From Metellina segmentata (Eukaryota; Arthropoda; Arachnida; Araneae; Tetragnathidae), in assembly GCA_947359465.1 (NCBI GenBank), contig OX375879.1, positions 92,616,578-92,680,577 of the forward strand: a stretch of DNA of 64,000 nt. The letters are read 5' to 3'. The notes beneath the pieces were generated by a model, which worked only from the letters and a program-made list of their open reading frames with translations, did no database searches and was not told the origin of the DNA. Below, in pieces: positions 13,801 through 21,800 of this stretch. The position numbers and the translations under genes are program-made. Position 1 is the stretch's first letter; each line of letters begins with the position of its first letter.

Positions 13801-16800
13801 TCCATGGACCTTCTAATGATATAGACAGTGCATGTGGGTAGAGTCGCTATGGTAAAATCTTAGAAGTGTAAGTCAAGTGGACTTACGAATTGACTTGGTC
13901 TAATTGGCTACCGTAGTAGACTAGTGTTTCCAATCAATGCTGGATAATCACTTTAACCCATCAATAATTTGTTCCACATTAGGATTCATGCTTTTTGCAC
14001 ACAATTACGTGACACATTTTCAAACCAAGTAACCAGAAGAAATTACACGAAGCTGTGTGCACATACTCCGTCTATTTCATTAGAAAGTCTTAGATGTTAC
14101 ATAGGCGGTGTCTTTCCTTATGTGTCCGTTACCCGACGTTGTTTATCGAATCTTTGGTACAACGTGGCCAAGTATGGCTCTTCGCCATAAAATCCAACCA
14201 ACTCAGCGGTGTCTTATGATGATACAATCTCTTGCAGTAACTGGTGCGGAGGATCTTTCCAACATCCGAGCCCTGGAAGAAGAGATAATGGAACTCCAGG
14301 AATACAATGCCAGAGTGGAATCGGAGATGTTTCAACTCCGAACAGATATCACCCAAATGGAGCCACCTCAGAGGCCTACGGACCGAGTAAGTCACTGTAC
14401 CATCGTTAGAATTACAACGAAATTTTCGAAATATGTCAGAATTTTTTGTTTTGCTTGTTACTGTGCCAGTCCTTTTTAACGCGATGATAAGAGCTGAAGA
14501 GTGTAAAGATGAGCTGTTGATATCATTACAGTTTTAAGTAACAGAGTTATTCACAAAAATAACAATTATCCACTGTTGTCTATAAATGTTTTTGGAACAG
14601 CACCTGAAGCAACTTAAATATTTTTTTAATTTAATTGAAATTCATAAAAAATGTTTAGTAAAAGTAAAAAGTTAAAATAGCTAAATTTTTAAACATCACG
14701 CAATAGCTATTTTAAACATTTAATAACCCTTCAAATAAACAGCTGGCTTTAATTCTTTAGTCAATATAATCTTTAAATTTAGTTGCTAACTGTTGGTGGT
14801 AATCTCTATTTGATAAAAAGAAAGTTAATATTAATAGTTATTAATAACGAAAAATTGGCAATAACCATTAACGCTGTTATAAAATAGCTTTTTTGATTAT
14901 TTCTAATAGATTATCGATAAGTTATGGATCTAATAAAAGAAGTCGGAACCCGAACAAGAAAAATATATTCCCTTTCTAAAATCAAGTCGAATTGATATTC
15001 TGATATCTTCAAGCTCATTCTTTGAGCGAAACTAATAATCCCTTTTATAAATTAAACCGAACTGTTGTTCAGATATCTTCAAGCTCATTCTATGAGCGCG
15101 ATTAATATTCTTTCAGAACTGAAGCTGGCTGATGTTCCTATACAATCACGCTTAACGTATGAGCTTGCAGATATTTTAACATCAGTTCGGTTTCATTTTT
15201 TAACAGGAATATTTTCTCCTGTTGTTGTTCCGACAAAGGATTTCGTGTCTATGTTCAATTGAAACTCTAAGCCTTCTGGCGAGTTCGGTCCACGAGGGTC
15301 TTGAAAGGGAACAAATGTAACACTTTATTCTGAATACAAAAAAAAGTATTTAAGTTTGGTTATACGGCTTAGGTTAATATGCGAAATAAAATGTCCAGAA
15401 ATTTTAAAAATTACCTTATTTTGCTGTGTTATGCATTTCTACTTAAATGTGCTAAATGGCTAGGCTTCTTCGATTTTTTTATCAGGCATATGATCAATAT
15501 TATTTTTTAAGAATGCCACGTATACTTAAGAAATTTATAAACTTTGAAACGACCAAAGTGAATACAAGTTATTGTCTCTTTCTTAAATCCAAGCAATTTA
15601 TAAGTACACAATACAAAATTAAAGACGACATTTCTAAGATATGAGAGCAACCGTCTCAAAGTGAAGTGCTGACGACCGGGTTTTTCTTGTTTCAGGAGAG
15701 TCCCCTTTCCACTGCCCAGAAGACAAACCACCTGAGCGAGTACTACGAGTCCCTACGGAACAATTTCATCAACCTCCTGGACAACGTCCGGTTAGCCAAC
15801 TTCGACGAGAAACCTACCCCGGACAATTTCGACACGTACTTGAACAGACTTCAGTCTCTCTGTGCGGACAACTCTAAGGAGGAAGATGGCAGAAACGTTT
15901 TTTCTACTGTTAAACAAGCGTTGCAGGACTTCTCCGCACCCACGTAAGAACTCCTAACTTTCTAACTGTAGGCAGCTGGGCAAAAAGTAAACTCGAGCCT
16001 TTTCGTAAACATAACAAGGAATTGGTTATGAGATACACAAGCCATGTGTGTTTGCCAAGTAGAAGTCCAAATCCAAGGCGAGATTGGACACATGTATCAC
16101 GGCGCACATCAGAGATTAAAACCAACCGACAATTTCATCGAATTCCACAAAACTAATTTTATTGTACTTAAATTTTGAATTCCATATCCCGATTGAATGG
16201 AAAATTAGATAAATTATGTCAAAAGTTGCCCACGTAATAAATATTAAAGGTAGGTAGTTGAGAATTAACACCACACTAAAGGATCACAACGGGCTATTGA
16301 CGACGTTCCGGAATCAATCCAGAAAGGAAAGATCCCACGATAAACGTCTTCTTGAAATTTTGAGCTACGGTCAGGTGACGAGAACACGTGAGCGGGCATT
16401 CCACCTTTCCAAGCTTCCACACCAAGTCAACATGAGGACATTTGAGGCCACGAAAGTTTAACGTGCACCAGCCCCTGCACACACGATGGTCTTTTGTTTG
16501 GTCCTAGTTTAGAACTCGCAACCCTCCGGTTATTAATCCGTTACCCTTCCGACTGGCCTACTCTCTGCTACACAAAAATATTAAAAAAGAAAACTCAAAT
16601 GAACTAAATATCAATCGCTCGCTCGAATTCGCACTCTCCAAAACTGTCATTGACAATTAGTCTACAACTATATGAAAATTAAATTTCTATCATGAGAGTT
16701 GACTTCGGCATTTATCTTCTTTAGGAAAGTTGGCTTCTTTTGGGTTGCAAATGAGAGAACTCCCCCGATAATTTCATTTCTGCCCATTGATATCAATAGT

Positions 16801-17998
16801 TATTCTTATTAAACACTAAATAAGACGCTGAAGGTCAATAAAGATTGAATAGAGCAACCTCCCAAGTTCAGTTAACAACTGTCTAAAATAAGGTAATCAT
16901 TTCCAATATAGCGTGATGTAGAAGGGGGAAACGTATATTTACTTGGTACTGTAATACAATAAAAAGATCATCAAAAACTCTTTCCAAAAAGGGTCGCAAA
17001 ATTGGTTGATCTAAACCAGGGTCAGGAAGTAAATCTAAACTCTGTGAAATATAAGTAGATTTAGCATTGCTATTGAGAGGAATTCCAAATATATTATCAA
17101 TATTTCAACTAGTACTCATGAGACGTCTCTGCGAAAAATTGACCTGGTTGGCCTATTTGGAATCTTATCGCCTCGTTTGGCGATAATAACATCTTATGAC
17201 ATTGTAGATTTGTGAATGTGTACTTCAATAAAGTGGTGACAAAAATAGTGAAGTCGCCCAAGTCTACTACTATGTTGCGAGGACCAATCAGATTATGAAT
17301 GTTCGTATCCACCCAGCAGGCGAAAGTAGTCTAAGGATAATTTTACTACTAGTTTTTGGTCACATGATCCTAATCACATTTTAACGTTACCATTGATCAC
17401 TCTATTTTTGTATTTCCTCTATGTAAGCAATGAGTAAGTTATACAAAAATACAGCGTCGTGGTAATAAAAAAAAATCTTCAATTTCTTTTCTCCCACGTG
17501 AGGTTTCATCCACTTTCAAGTTCATGTTGAATGAGAAATTACCGAACACTGGTATTCGCCATACAACTGCCAACGAGCGATGACATCTTGCCGGGCCATC
17601 TCCATCACCGAACTACCACTGCGTGATTTCTTCGTAATACCCCTCTATTCCTGTGTCTGTGTCTTTTTCACGAGATTTAATGGAATTGAAACAACGTGTT
17701 ACCAAGGCAATCCCTTTGTACTAAGGTGGATCAGACAATTCTAGAACTAGTGTAGACCGAATTGATGATAGACATTTGCGTTTAGGATGAACCAAAGAGG
17801 GACACGTCAAGCATTTTGTGATGGAAATTTAGCACACACACTTACCTTTCGATTACTATTATTAACTATACTACTCTCCCTGTGTAGCTTTATACTTTTC
17901 CATTACCATGCAATGATGCACTAAAATCCAGAACACAATTATGTCTCACCCTATATATTAACAACTCTAAGACAAAAATGACTATTAACAGTTAAAAA

Positions 17999-18092
<94 letters not shown>

Positions 18093-18850
18093 TTTATATA
18101 TGTATATAAAGGTATATTTATATATAAAGATAGATAGATAGATATAAACAAAATTCACTTATGAAATTTGAGTCGAATTTGAGTTTCGAATGAAAATAAG
18201 TAAGTAAAGTAAAATTTAATTGTATTTTCAAATTAACAGTACATAAAATTTGGATTCGGCGAAGGTTTGTGAGGTCTGACTAGAAACATTCAGCATGTAG
18301 CTTTCGATTACTATTAACTATATTACTCTATACTCCTTCCGCTAAAATGCAATAGTTCACTAAAATCCTGGACACCATTATTATTCACCCTGCATAGTAC
18401 AACTTTTGAAACCAAATAGGCTAACAATTTGTTTTTTATAAAAGATGCATGTAAGATGCTGTCTTGCGTATGACTAATATGTGATATCGTTTTATTTAAA
18501 AAAATATTTCGGCTTTTTATTATGATATAAGATATTCTTTAATATACAGGTGTTTTCTTATTGTTCATTTCAGGCAGCAAGCCAACGGCTGGGTAGCATC
18601 CTGAAACCTGTTCATTGACTGCCACACATAAACCCCCACTCTACCTCCCAACAAACTGCCGACTGAAGCTCTGTTTTACAACAAAGTGTGAAACATTTGT
18701 ACATAAGAAAACTATGCTGCAGTGACAAAATCATCAAAACATACGTGTAATTCTCAGAAGAAAGAGTTTTTAATAAGAAACATACTGAAAAATCCCTTAT
18801 AGTTTAAAAGAAATATGTATTGTAAATAAATGGAAGACTTCTCTCTCCTC
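1729..18850 (+). CDS. Myt1: MYT1-family C2HC zinc-finger transcription factor gene, 3' part (gene extent)
   Basis: This is a nuclear DNA-binding regulator of the MYT1/MYT1L/ST18 family, which in animals acts in neural differentiation. The coding exons are 1729-1845, 4440-4499, 5263-5352, 6627-6767, 8616-8678, 11131-11220, 12623-12780, 14238-14386 and 15696-15947, giving about 372 residues in this window. All introns are GT-AG and every phase joins correctly. The product has four fingers of the C-X4-C-X12-H-X5-C type (core [20 protein letters not shown]), then a coiled coil beginning [13 protein letters not shown] and a helical C-terminus, the same order as the C-terminal half of vertebrate MYT1. 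The first exon begins in mid-codon, so upstream exons and the start lie outside the window. The extent includes a possible terminal exon at 18574. The family call is from conserved motifs; orthology to one vertebrate paralogue is not decided. Confidence 0.95.
2383..2672. repeat. Dispersed repeat; similar copy at about 14115-14210
   Basis: The 3' part (about 2570-2670) reads GACGTTGTCTGTCTAAAGCT, then a GGCCAATTATGACC-type segment and a CCAACCAA end. A diverged copy at 14120-14210 shares GACGTTGT, TGGCCAA.TATG and CCAACCAA in the same order and orientation. Class unknown. Confidence 0.5.
2990..3960 (-). pseudogene. Mariner/Mos1-like transposase relic
   Basis: On the minus strand, translations with several stops and frame changes give [18 protein letters not shown] near 3770-3830, resembling the N-terminal HTH of Mos1-like transposases (NGDFxLxDxPRxGRP). 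Near 3030-3060 they give YFEGVKVK, resembling the usual C-terminal YFEGD end. Nothing intact remains. The middle part is too degraded to show the DDE residues. The call rests on these two motifs in the right order and spacing. Confidence 0.45.
4440..4499 (+). CDS. Myt1: Myt1 exon: second half of zinc finger 1 and linker
   Basis: The acceptor AG is at 4438-4439 and the donor gtatgt at 4500. The first base completes the serine codon of the previous exon, giving [20 protein letters not shown], and the exon then leaves AA of a lysine codon. SLSGCP completes the finger and HQELK is the linker typical of the family before the next finger. The exon is phase 2 at both ends and 60 nt long. Confidence 0.94.
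5263..5352 (+). CDS. Myt1: Myt1 90-nt in-frame exon between fingers 1 and 2 (probable cassette exon)
   Basis: The stretch lies between a tttatatttcag acceptor (AG at 5261-5262) and a gtgtgt donor at 5353. It is open in the frame set by its neighbours. It adds 30 residues that start [20 protein letters not shown] and continue with a [12 protein letters not shown] tail ending in arginine before finger 2. Its length is a multiple of three and it is phase 2 at both ends. Joining 4499 directly to 6627 also keeps the frame and gives the usual ELK-CPTPG junction. It could therefore be constitutive or skipped. It is an inference from splice sites and open frame; no known domain is seen. Confidence 0.7.
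6627..6767 (+). CDS. Myt1: Myt1 exon: complete zinc finger 2
   Basis: The exon runs from after AG at 6625-6626 to a gtaaga donor at 6768. It encodes [20 protein letters not shown] then [13 protein letters not shown] and an acidic/basic linker ending EPLR, with the arginine codon split. All four zinc ligands (two Cys, His, Cys) are on this single exon. It is 141 nt, phase 2 at both ends. Confidence 0.96.
6930..7380 (-). mobile_element. Non-LTR retrotransposon fragment (RNase H end and zinc knuckle)
   Basis: The minus strand encodes EADRLAKSA near 7355-7380, the end of an RNase H domain. It then gives [10 protein letters not shown] and, after a one-base frameshift, [19 protein letters not shown] near 7055-7110, the CX2C-H-C knuckle that follows RNase H in many arthropod LINEs. 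Stops and the frameshift make it dead. It lies in the intron between Myt1 fingers 2 and 3. Confidence 0.7.
7535..8013 (+). mobile_element. 5'-truncated LINE, RNase H tail with A-rich end
   Basis: The plus strand reads [20 protein letters not shown], the end of an RNase H domain, near 7547. Then come [20 protein letters not shown], a C-X2-C ... H-X4-C knuckle ([14 protein letters not shown]), [14 protein letters not shown] and stop at 7958. It closes with a CAACAAC repeat and an A run at about 8000-8009. This order is the 3' end of a common arthropod non-LTR element, so it is a recent 5'-truncated insertion in opposite orientation to the previous fragment. Confidence 0.8.
8616..8678 (+). CDS. 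Myt1: Myt1 exon: first half of zinc finger 3
   Basis: The acceptor is cttaacag (AG 8614-8615) and the donor gtaggt at 8679. The exon reads [20 protein letters not shown] and leaves AG of the next codon. The fourth ligand (the SGC cysteine) must come from a separate exon. That exon is found in three tandem copies at 10585, 10858 and 11131. Confidence 0.95.
10585..10674 (+). pseudogene. Myt1: Myt1 zinc finger 3 second-half exon, tandem copy 1 (donor shifted)
   Basis: This is an exon-like copy with an intact acceptor (ggttttcag ending at 10584) and open reading [20 protein letters not shown] onward. Compared with copy 3 it has ATA for AAA near the end. Where copy 3 has GAG followed by gtaggc, this copy has GAG followed by tatac. 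The nearest GT lies one base inside the exon (gtatac), so use of this copy would break the frame. It was probably made by tandem duplication and is not used in the standard transcript. Confidence 0.75.
10858..10947 (+). pseudogene. Myt1: Myt1 zinc finger 3 second-half exon, tandem copy 2 (donor shifted)
   Basis: This copy lies exactly 273 bp after copy 1 and has the same intact acceptor and open sequence. The coding part matches copy 3 except GAG for GAT in one codon. Its 3' end runs into tatacacacc instead of gtaggctg, so the in-frame donor is lost, as in copy 1. A minus-one donor (gtatac) could still be recognised and would shift the frame. Confidence 0.75.
11131..11220 (+). CDS. Myt1: Myt1 exon: second half of zinc finger 3 (functional copy 3)
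   Basis: The acceptor ggttttcag ends at 11130 and the donor gtaggc starts at 11221. The first base completes serine; the exon then encodes [20 protein letters not shown], a proline-rich linker and VEGT, leaving AG. SGCP supplies the last ligand of finger 3. It is 90 nt, phase 2 at both ends, and joins exons 8616-8678 and 12623-12780 in frame. It is the only one of the three tandem copies with a donor that preserves the frame. Confidence 0.9.
12623..12780 (+). CDS. Myt1: Myt1 exon: complete zinc finger 4
   Basis: The acceptor is tttatccctgcag and the donor gtacgt at 12781. The exon reads [20 protein letters not shown], then [17 protein letters not shown] and an acidic linker to HQSG. The finger is complete on one exon. 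Its base composition is clearly GC-richer than the other finger exons and the surrounding introns. It is phase 2 at the start and phase 1 at the end. Confidence 0.95.
13660..14095. repeat. Direct repeat, 284-bp spacing, in Myt1 intron
   Basis: ATAATCACTTTAACC starts at 13660 and 13944. Both are followed by AGGATTCATGCTTTT, an AGAAGAAAT segment and a CACAT(A/G)CTCC segment. The copies are diverged with indels. Together with the dispersed repeat at 14115-14210 they fill the intron up to the coiled-coil exon. Confidence 0.65.
14115..14210. repeat. Dispersed repeat next to the coiled-coil exon acceptor
   Basis: It shares GACGTTGT, GTGGCCAA.TATG and CCAACCAA in order with 2570-2672. It ends about 28 bp before the first base of the exon at 14238, so it may supply part of the branch-point region. 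Confidence 0.5.
14238..14386 (+). CDS. Myt1: Myt1 exon: coiled coil
   Basis: The acceptor is ctcttgcag (AG 14236-14237) and the donor gtaagt at 14387. The exon encodes [20 protein letters not shown] and continues with a heptad-like stretch to the TDITQME region. This corresponds to the C-terminal coiled coil of MYT1-family proteins, which lies after the last finger. A dispersed repeat ends only about 25-30 bp upstream of the acceptor. Confidence 0.92.
15696..15947 (+). CDS. Myt1: Myt1 exon: C-terminal helical domain with stop
   Basis: The acceptor is cttgtttcag (AG 15694-15695) and the frame is phase 0. The exon encodes a helical region with the stretches [18 protein letters not shown] and [14 protein letters not shown] and ends ALQDFSAPT before TAA at 15945-15947. 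The PxxxNFxxYxxxLxxL pattern matches the end of vertebrate MYT1. The stop overlaps a good donor: GT at 15944-15945 in gtaaga. Splicing there would replace the stop by the exon at 18574. An AATAAA at 16236-16241 could serve the unspliced form. Confidence 0.9.
   Translation, partial: ESPLSTAQKTNHLSEYYESLRNNFINLLDNVRLANFDEKPTPDNFDTYLNRLQSLCADNSKEEDGRNVFSTVKQALQDFSAPT
16236..16241 (+). terminator. Polyadenylation signal for the unspliced Myt1 3' end
   Basis: A canonical AATAAA lies about 290 bp downstream of the TAA at 15945. It could end a composite last exon if the donor at 15944 is not used. It sits just before a SINE. A hexamer alone in AT-rich DNA is weak evidence. Confidence 0.3.
16250..16568 (-). 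mobile_element. tRNA-derived SINE, family A
   Basis: On the minus strand a tRNA-like head (about 16568-16490: GGCCAGTCGGAAGGGTAACG, then GGAGGGTTGCGAGTTC) is followed by a body. Its plus-strand reading includes ACAACGGGCTATTGACGACG, CGGTCAGGTGACGAG and GTGCACCAGCCCC. The same body recurs at 25.2, 25.9, 26.3, 27.0, 35.1 and 39.2 kb. It lies between the two possible Myt1 3' ends. Confidence 0.8.
16570..17830. other. Non-coding stretch in the last Myt1 intron
   Basis: AT-rich DNA between the stop-bearing exon and the possible terminal exon. No protein domain or clear repeat was recognised; short open frames here are not convincing. Confidence 0.4.
17840..18435. repeat. Direct repeat pair flanking an (AT)n microsatellite
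   Basis: CTTTCGATTACTATT occurs near 17846 and 18301. Each is followed by AACTATA(C/T)TACTCT, a TGCAAT...CACTAAAATCC stretch and a CACCCT segment. The intervening DNA holds a pure AT dinucleotide run at 18001-18091 and a short GATA run near 18127-18141. Confidence 0.75.
18001..18091. repeat. (AT)n microsatellite, about 45 units
   Basis: This is an uninterrupted AT dinucleotide run, followed by degenerate TATA sequence. It produces a spurious poly-Tyr/Ile open frame. Confidence 0.98.
18574..18850 (+). CDS. Myt1: Possible alternative terminal exon of Myt1 with 3' UTR
   Basis: A strong acceptor (gttttcttattgttcatttcag) ends at 18573. Joined to 15943 it reads in frame as [10 protein letters not shown] and stops at TGA 18602-18604. 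The rest would be 3' UTR, with AATAAA at 18825-18830; the end of the exon is estimated from that signal. The frame match after a donor that overlaps the stop codon is the main support. It could also be only a 3' UTR exon or be unused; transcript data are needed to decide. Confidence 0.5.
18821..18830 (+). terminator. Polyadenylation signal with overlapping Pumilio-like site
   Basis: AATAAA at 18825-18830 lies about 220 bp after the alternative stop. It overlaps TGTAAATA (18821-18828), which fits the Pumilio recognition consensus TGTANATA. A T-rich and GT-containing stretch follows at 18839-18860. Use as a 3' end is likely only if the 18574 exon is real. Confidence 0.4.
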
Positions 18851-21800
18851 TTTAGAGTGTAGAAAAAAACTTATGCAAAAAATATATGACAACGAGTTCA
18901 AACGCAGAGGTCAACTGAAGAACGCTCACTTTCAAGTCATTTCTCTTCGTTTGACACTCATGTTACTGTTGAAGTTTAAAAAGTTAGATCCTAGAGGATA
19001 AGAAAGAAAAGAAAATATTTGTAGATTGCTTCCACAACTGTTAGTTTTAAATACAGTCTTTCAAGTAAAAATGGTTACCAAGCAGAATCAAACGATCTAC
19101 CCAAAAGGAAAACATATTTGTTACGCCAGCGTGGCATCACAAGCACTCCGGAAACTGCAAACAGTTTTCGGAACTCATAATACGTAAAACAAATCCAAAA
19201 AGGAAACCATGAAGATTATTCAGAACTTCATAACACGACAGAAAGCCCAAAACAAATCGGAAACAGCTTTTAGAATGGACGAGGAGTGTATAAAATGTAG
19301 AAAGTTGAACGTCGGAAATGGCGTCAAATTCTCGATCTCTGGAACATTCGTCTGTGTTAGTTCATGTACATAGCTTCTTCCAGTGGACTTGAACTTAGTT
19401 CAACTAATAATATGATGTGATTCACACACACCTGCAGGGATTTAGACCCATAGTGATTTATAAATCACTTTTGTTGTTGGCGCTTTTTTTAAGTGTGTCC
19501 ATGTTACTGACGAATGTATAGTGTTAGACTGTTTTGTTTCCTCATCACAAAGATTTATGTTTCTCACAATCGCATCACAGTCATACATAAACACATTTTT
19601 TCGCGATCTATTTTTATGGACTGAAACCATGTTTATGTGACTATGGATGAGTTTTTTCTGATCTCACTTTAGCTTTAGAAGGGATTTGCTCATTTATTTA
19701 GAACATAGCGACACTTTTTTCGGAGGAAAACATTTAAGACAAAAGGCATTTGTAAACACGGAGAAACAATGAATATTTAACTTGGTGGAAGAGTTCAAAA
19801 CATTTTTATTGTACTTTTCGATTGAATTAAAACAAGGTTTTGTTTTTGCGCCAATTCTACCCGAATCCCTACTTATTAACTGACTTTTCAAATAAATTTT
19901 TAATAGGTTACAAATTAAATGTTTCATCGTTCGCATAAAATTTAGATTTTTGATTTCTCTCAATCAGTTGGGAAAGTTACCTAAACTAAACAGGCAATTA
20001 ATGGTATTTAGCTACAAAGAAAATCAGGATGATGAATTCCTTATTTTAAAGACCATTTGGCTTACAAGTGAAGTACACAAAGTTAAAAAGCATAATTCTG
20101 AGAAAACTATGACGGAAAATTTTTACTCACTAGCTAAACTCACTGTTTGTGTGTTTTCAAGAAGAAATTTAACATTGGTACCTAGAAAAAATATCTTAGA
20201 GGACACTTCGTCAGTCTAAAATTCTTCACATTCCGATCTAGAAAAATTAAAAAGTTTTTATTTTGAAAATGTTTTGATTTAGTAAACCGATGATTTGCTA
20301 AATGCAAGGGAAAACCGGACATGATAGTGAAATTGGTTAATATAGTTGAGAGATAGACTTTGAGAGAGCATACCACTTTCATTATTTTCAAATCGTGCAA
20401 TGACACCGAATACAGAAGGTGATCTTAAATAATTTTCCCTGTACTGCAAACTTTCAGATTTATAGCGAAATGTAATATACCGATGGATACAAATATTGGT
20501 ATGAAGTCCCATCTTATAACTTAAAATGCGTCAAAATATCTATAAACAAAATAATGAAATCAATCATAACGAAATAAATCAACCTAAATATCAGAAATTA
20601 TAAAATTATAGGATAACTGTCAGTTTTTATTTTTGAATTCGTGAGACTGGTCCAATTTATTTTTAAACTAAAAATAGAAATGAACTTTGCCAGATATCAT
20701 CTGTGTTACACTTGTAAGCCGATTAGTTATCAAATTCGTATTCTTTTGGAAAATGGTTCTGAAAACATATTCTATTTTTCAATATCTTATCGTACTTTCT
20801 TTGTCTATACGTAAAATAGTTTCTTAGAATACTCTTATTCGTATTCATAAGAAATTAATGATTAATGTACTCTATATTTGAACCTAAAAACCAATACCTC
20901 ATGGCACTAAACCTTGTCTGCCAAGCTGAATCGTCAATGTTTCTCAAAATAAATTTGTGAGCGACATAGTATTCTTTTATGCCGTTTTTCATTAGCGAGA
21001 GTAACAGGACCAGAGCAATACGGTATTAGCACGAACTTACAAAGTTTAGAGTATGGAAATTTTAATACTATGATAGATTGATTCAACTCGTACAAAACAG
21101 TTAGGCAAAGCTTTTGTTGCAGCGAAAGTTGCAGAATCATGCGTTTTTAAAACGATTGTTTTTTTTTTTTAATTTAATTTTTGCCAGATATTTCCCCGTT
21201 GTTAAACACAAAGCAGTTTCGATATTTAAACACAATTAAAAAGCGAATTAGTACTTTCTAGACAAGATTTTTAAGAAACATTTGTTATATCAAGAAACAG
21301 ATGAGAAAGGGCTAAATGGAGTTTTCAATTAATCGGTTGCATCGGGTGGTAACGGCGTTTTGACTCAGGAAATGAAAAACCCTTTTGATAAATTAGATAC
21401 CAATTAAACATACCTTTTAAAAAATAAAGATTTTCAGTTTTCTTTTAAAAGTTCTTCTTTAGATCTCTTCAGAATATGTTTCTATTTTTCAAAGGATTAA
21501 TCATTCCACAACAGGAAAAGAAATTTAAAACTTTTGTGCTATTTTTAAAAAATTCCAAAACTCTTGTCAATAGTAAACATTTATAATTTATGGATTCATC
21601 TAATTATTCGGAGCACAACAGGTGGATGCATTAACTCAGAGGAATGCATAGAATAGGTTTTGAAAAATGTAATACATCAATTAGCCAAACTTTTTGAATA
21701 CACAAATTCTAGAATTTATTTTATTTTTTACTACTAAATATGATATGAATTCATTCTGCAAGTAATGTGTTATCAAACTAAAAAAAAAACATAGTGAAAT

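Noticed and set aside
14108..14479. 123-codon open frame starting upstream of the coiled-coil exon
   Set aside because: Only 14238-14386 is coding. The upstream part is a dispersed repeat and the downstream part is intron; the ATG is not the gene's start.
17951..18151. Poly-Tyr/Ile open frame
   Set aside because: It is a translation of the (AT)n microsatellite. The same applies to the frames at 30167-30547, 30228-30422 and 30289-30498.
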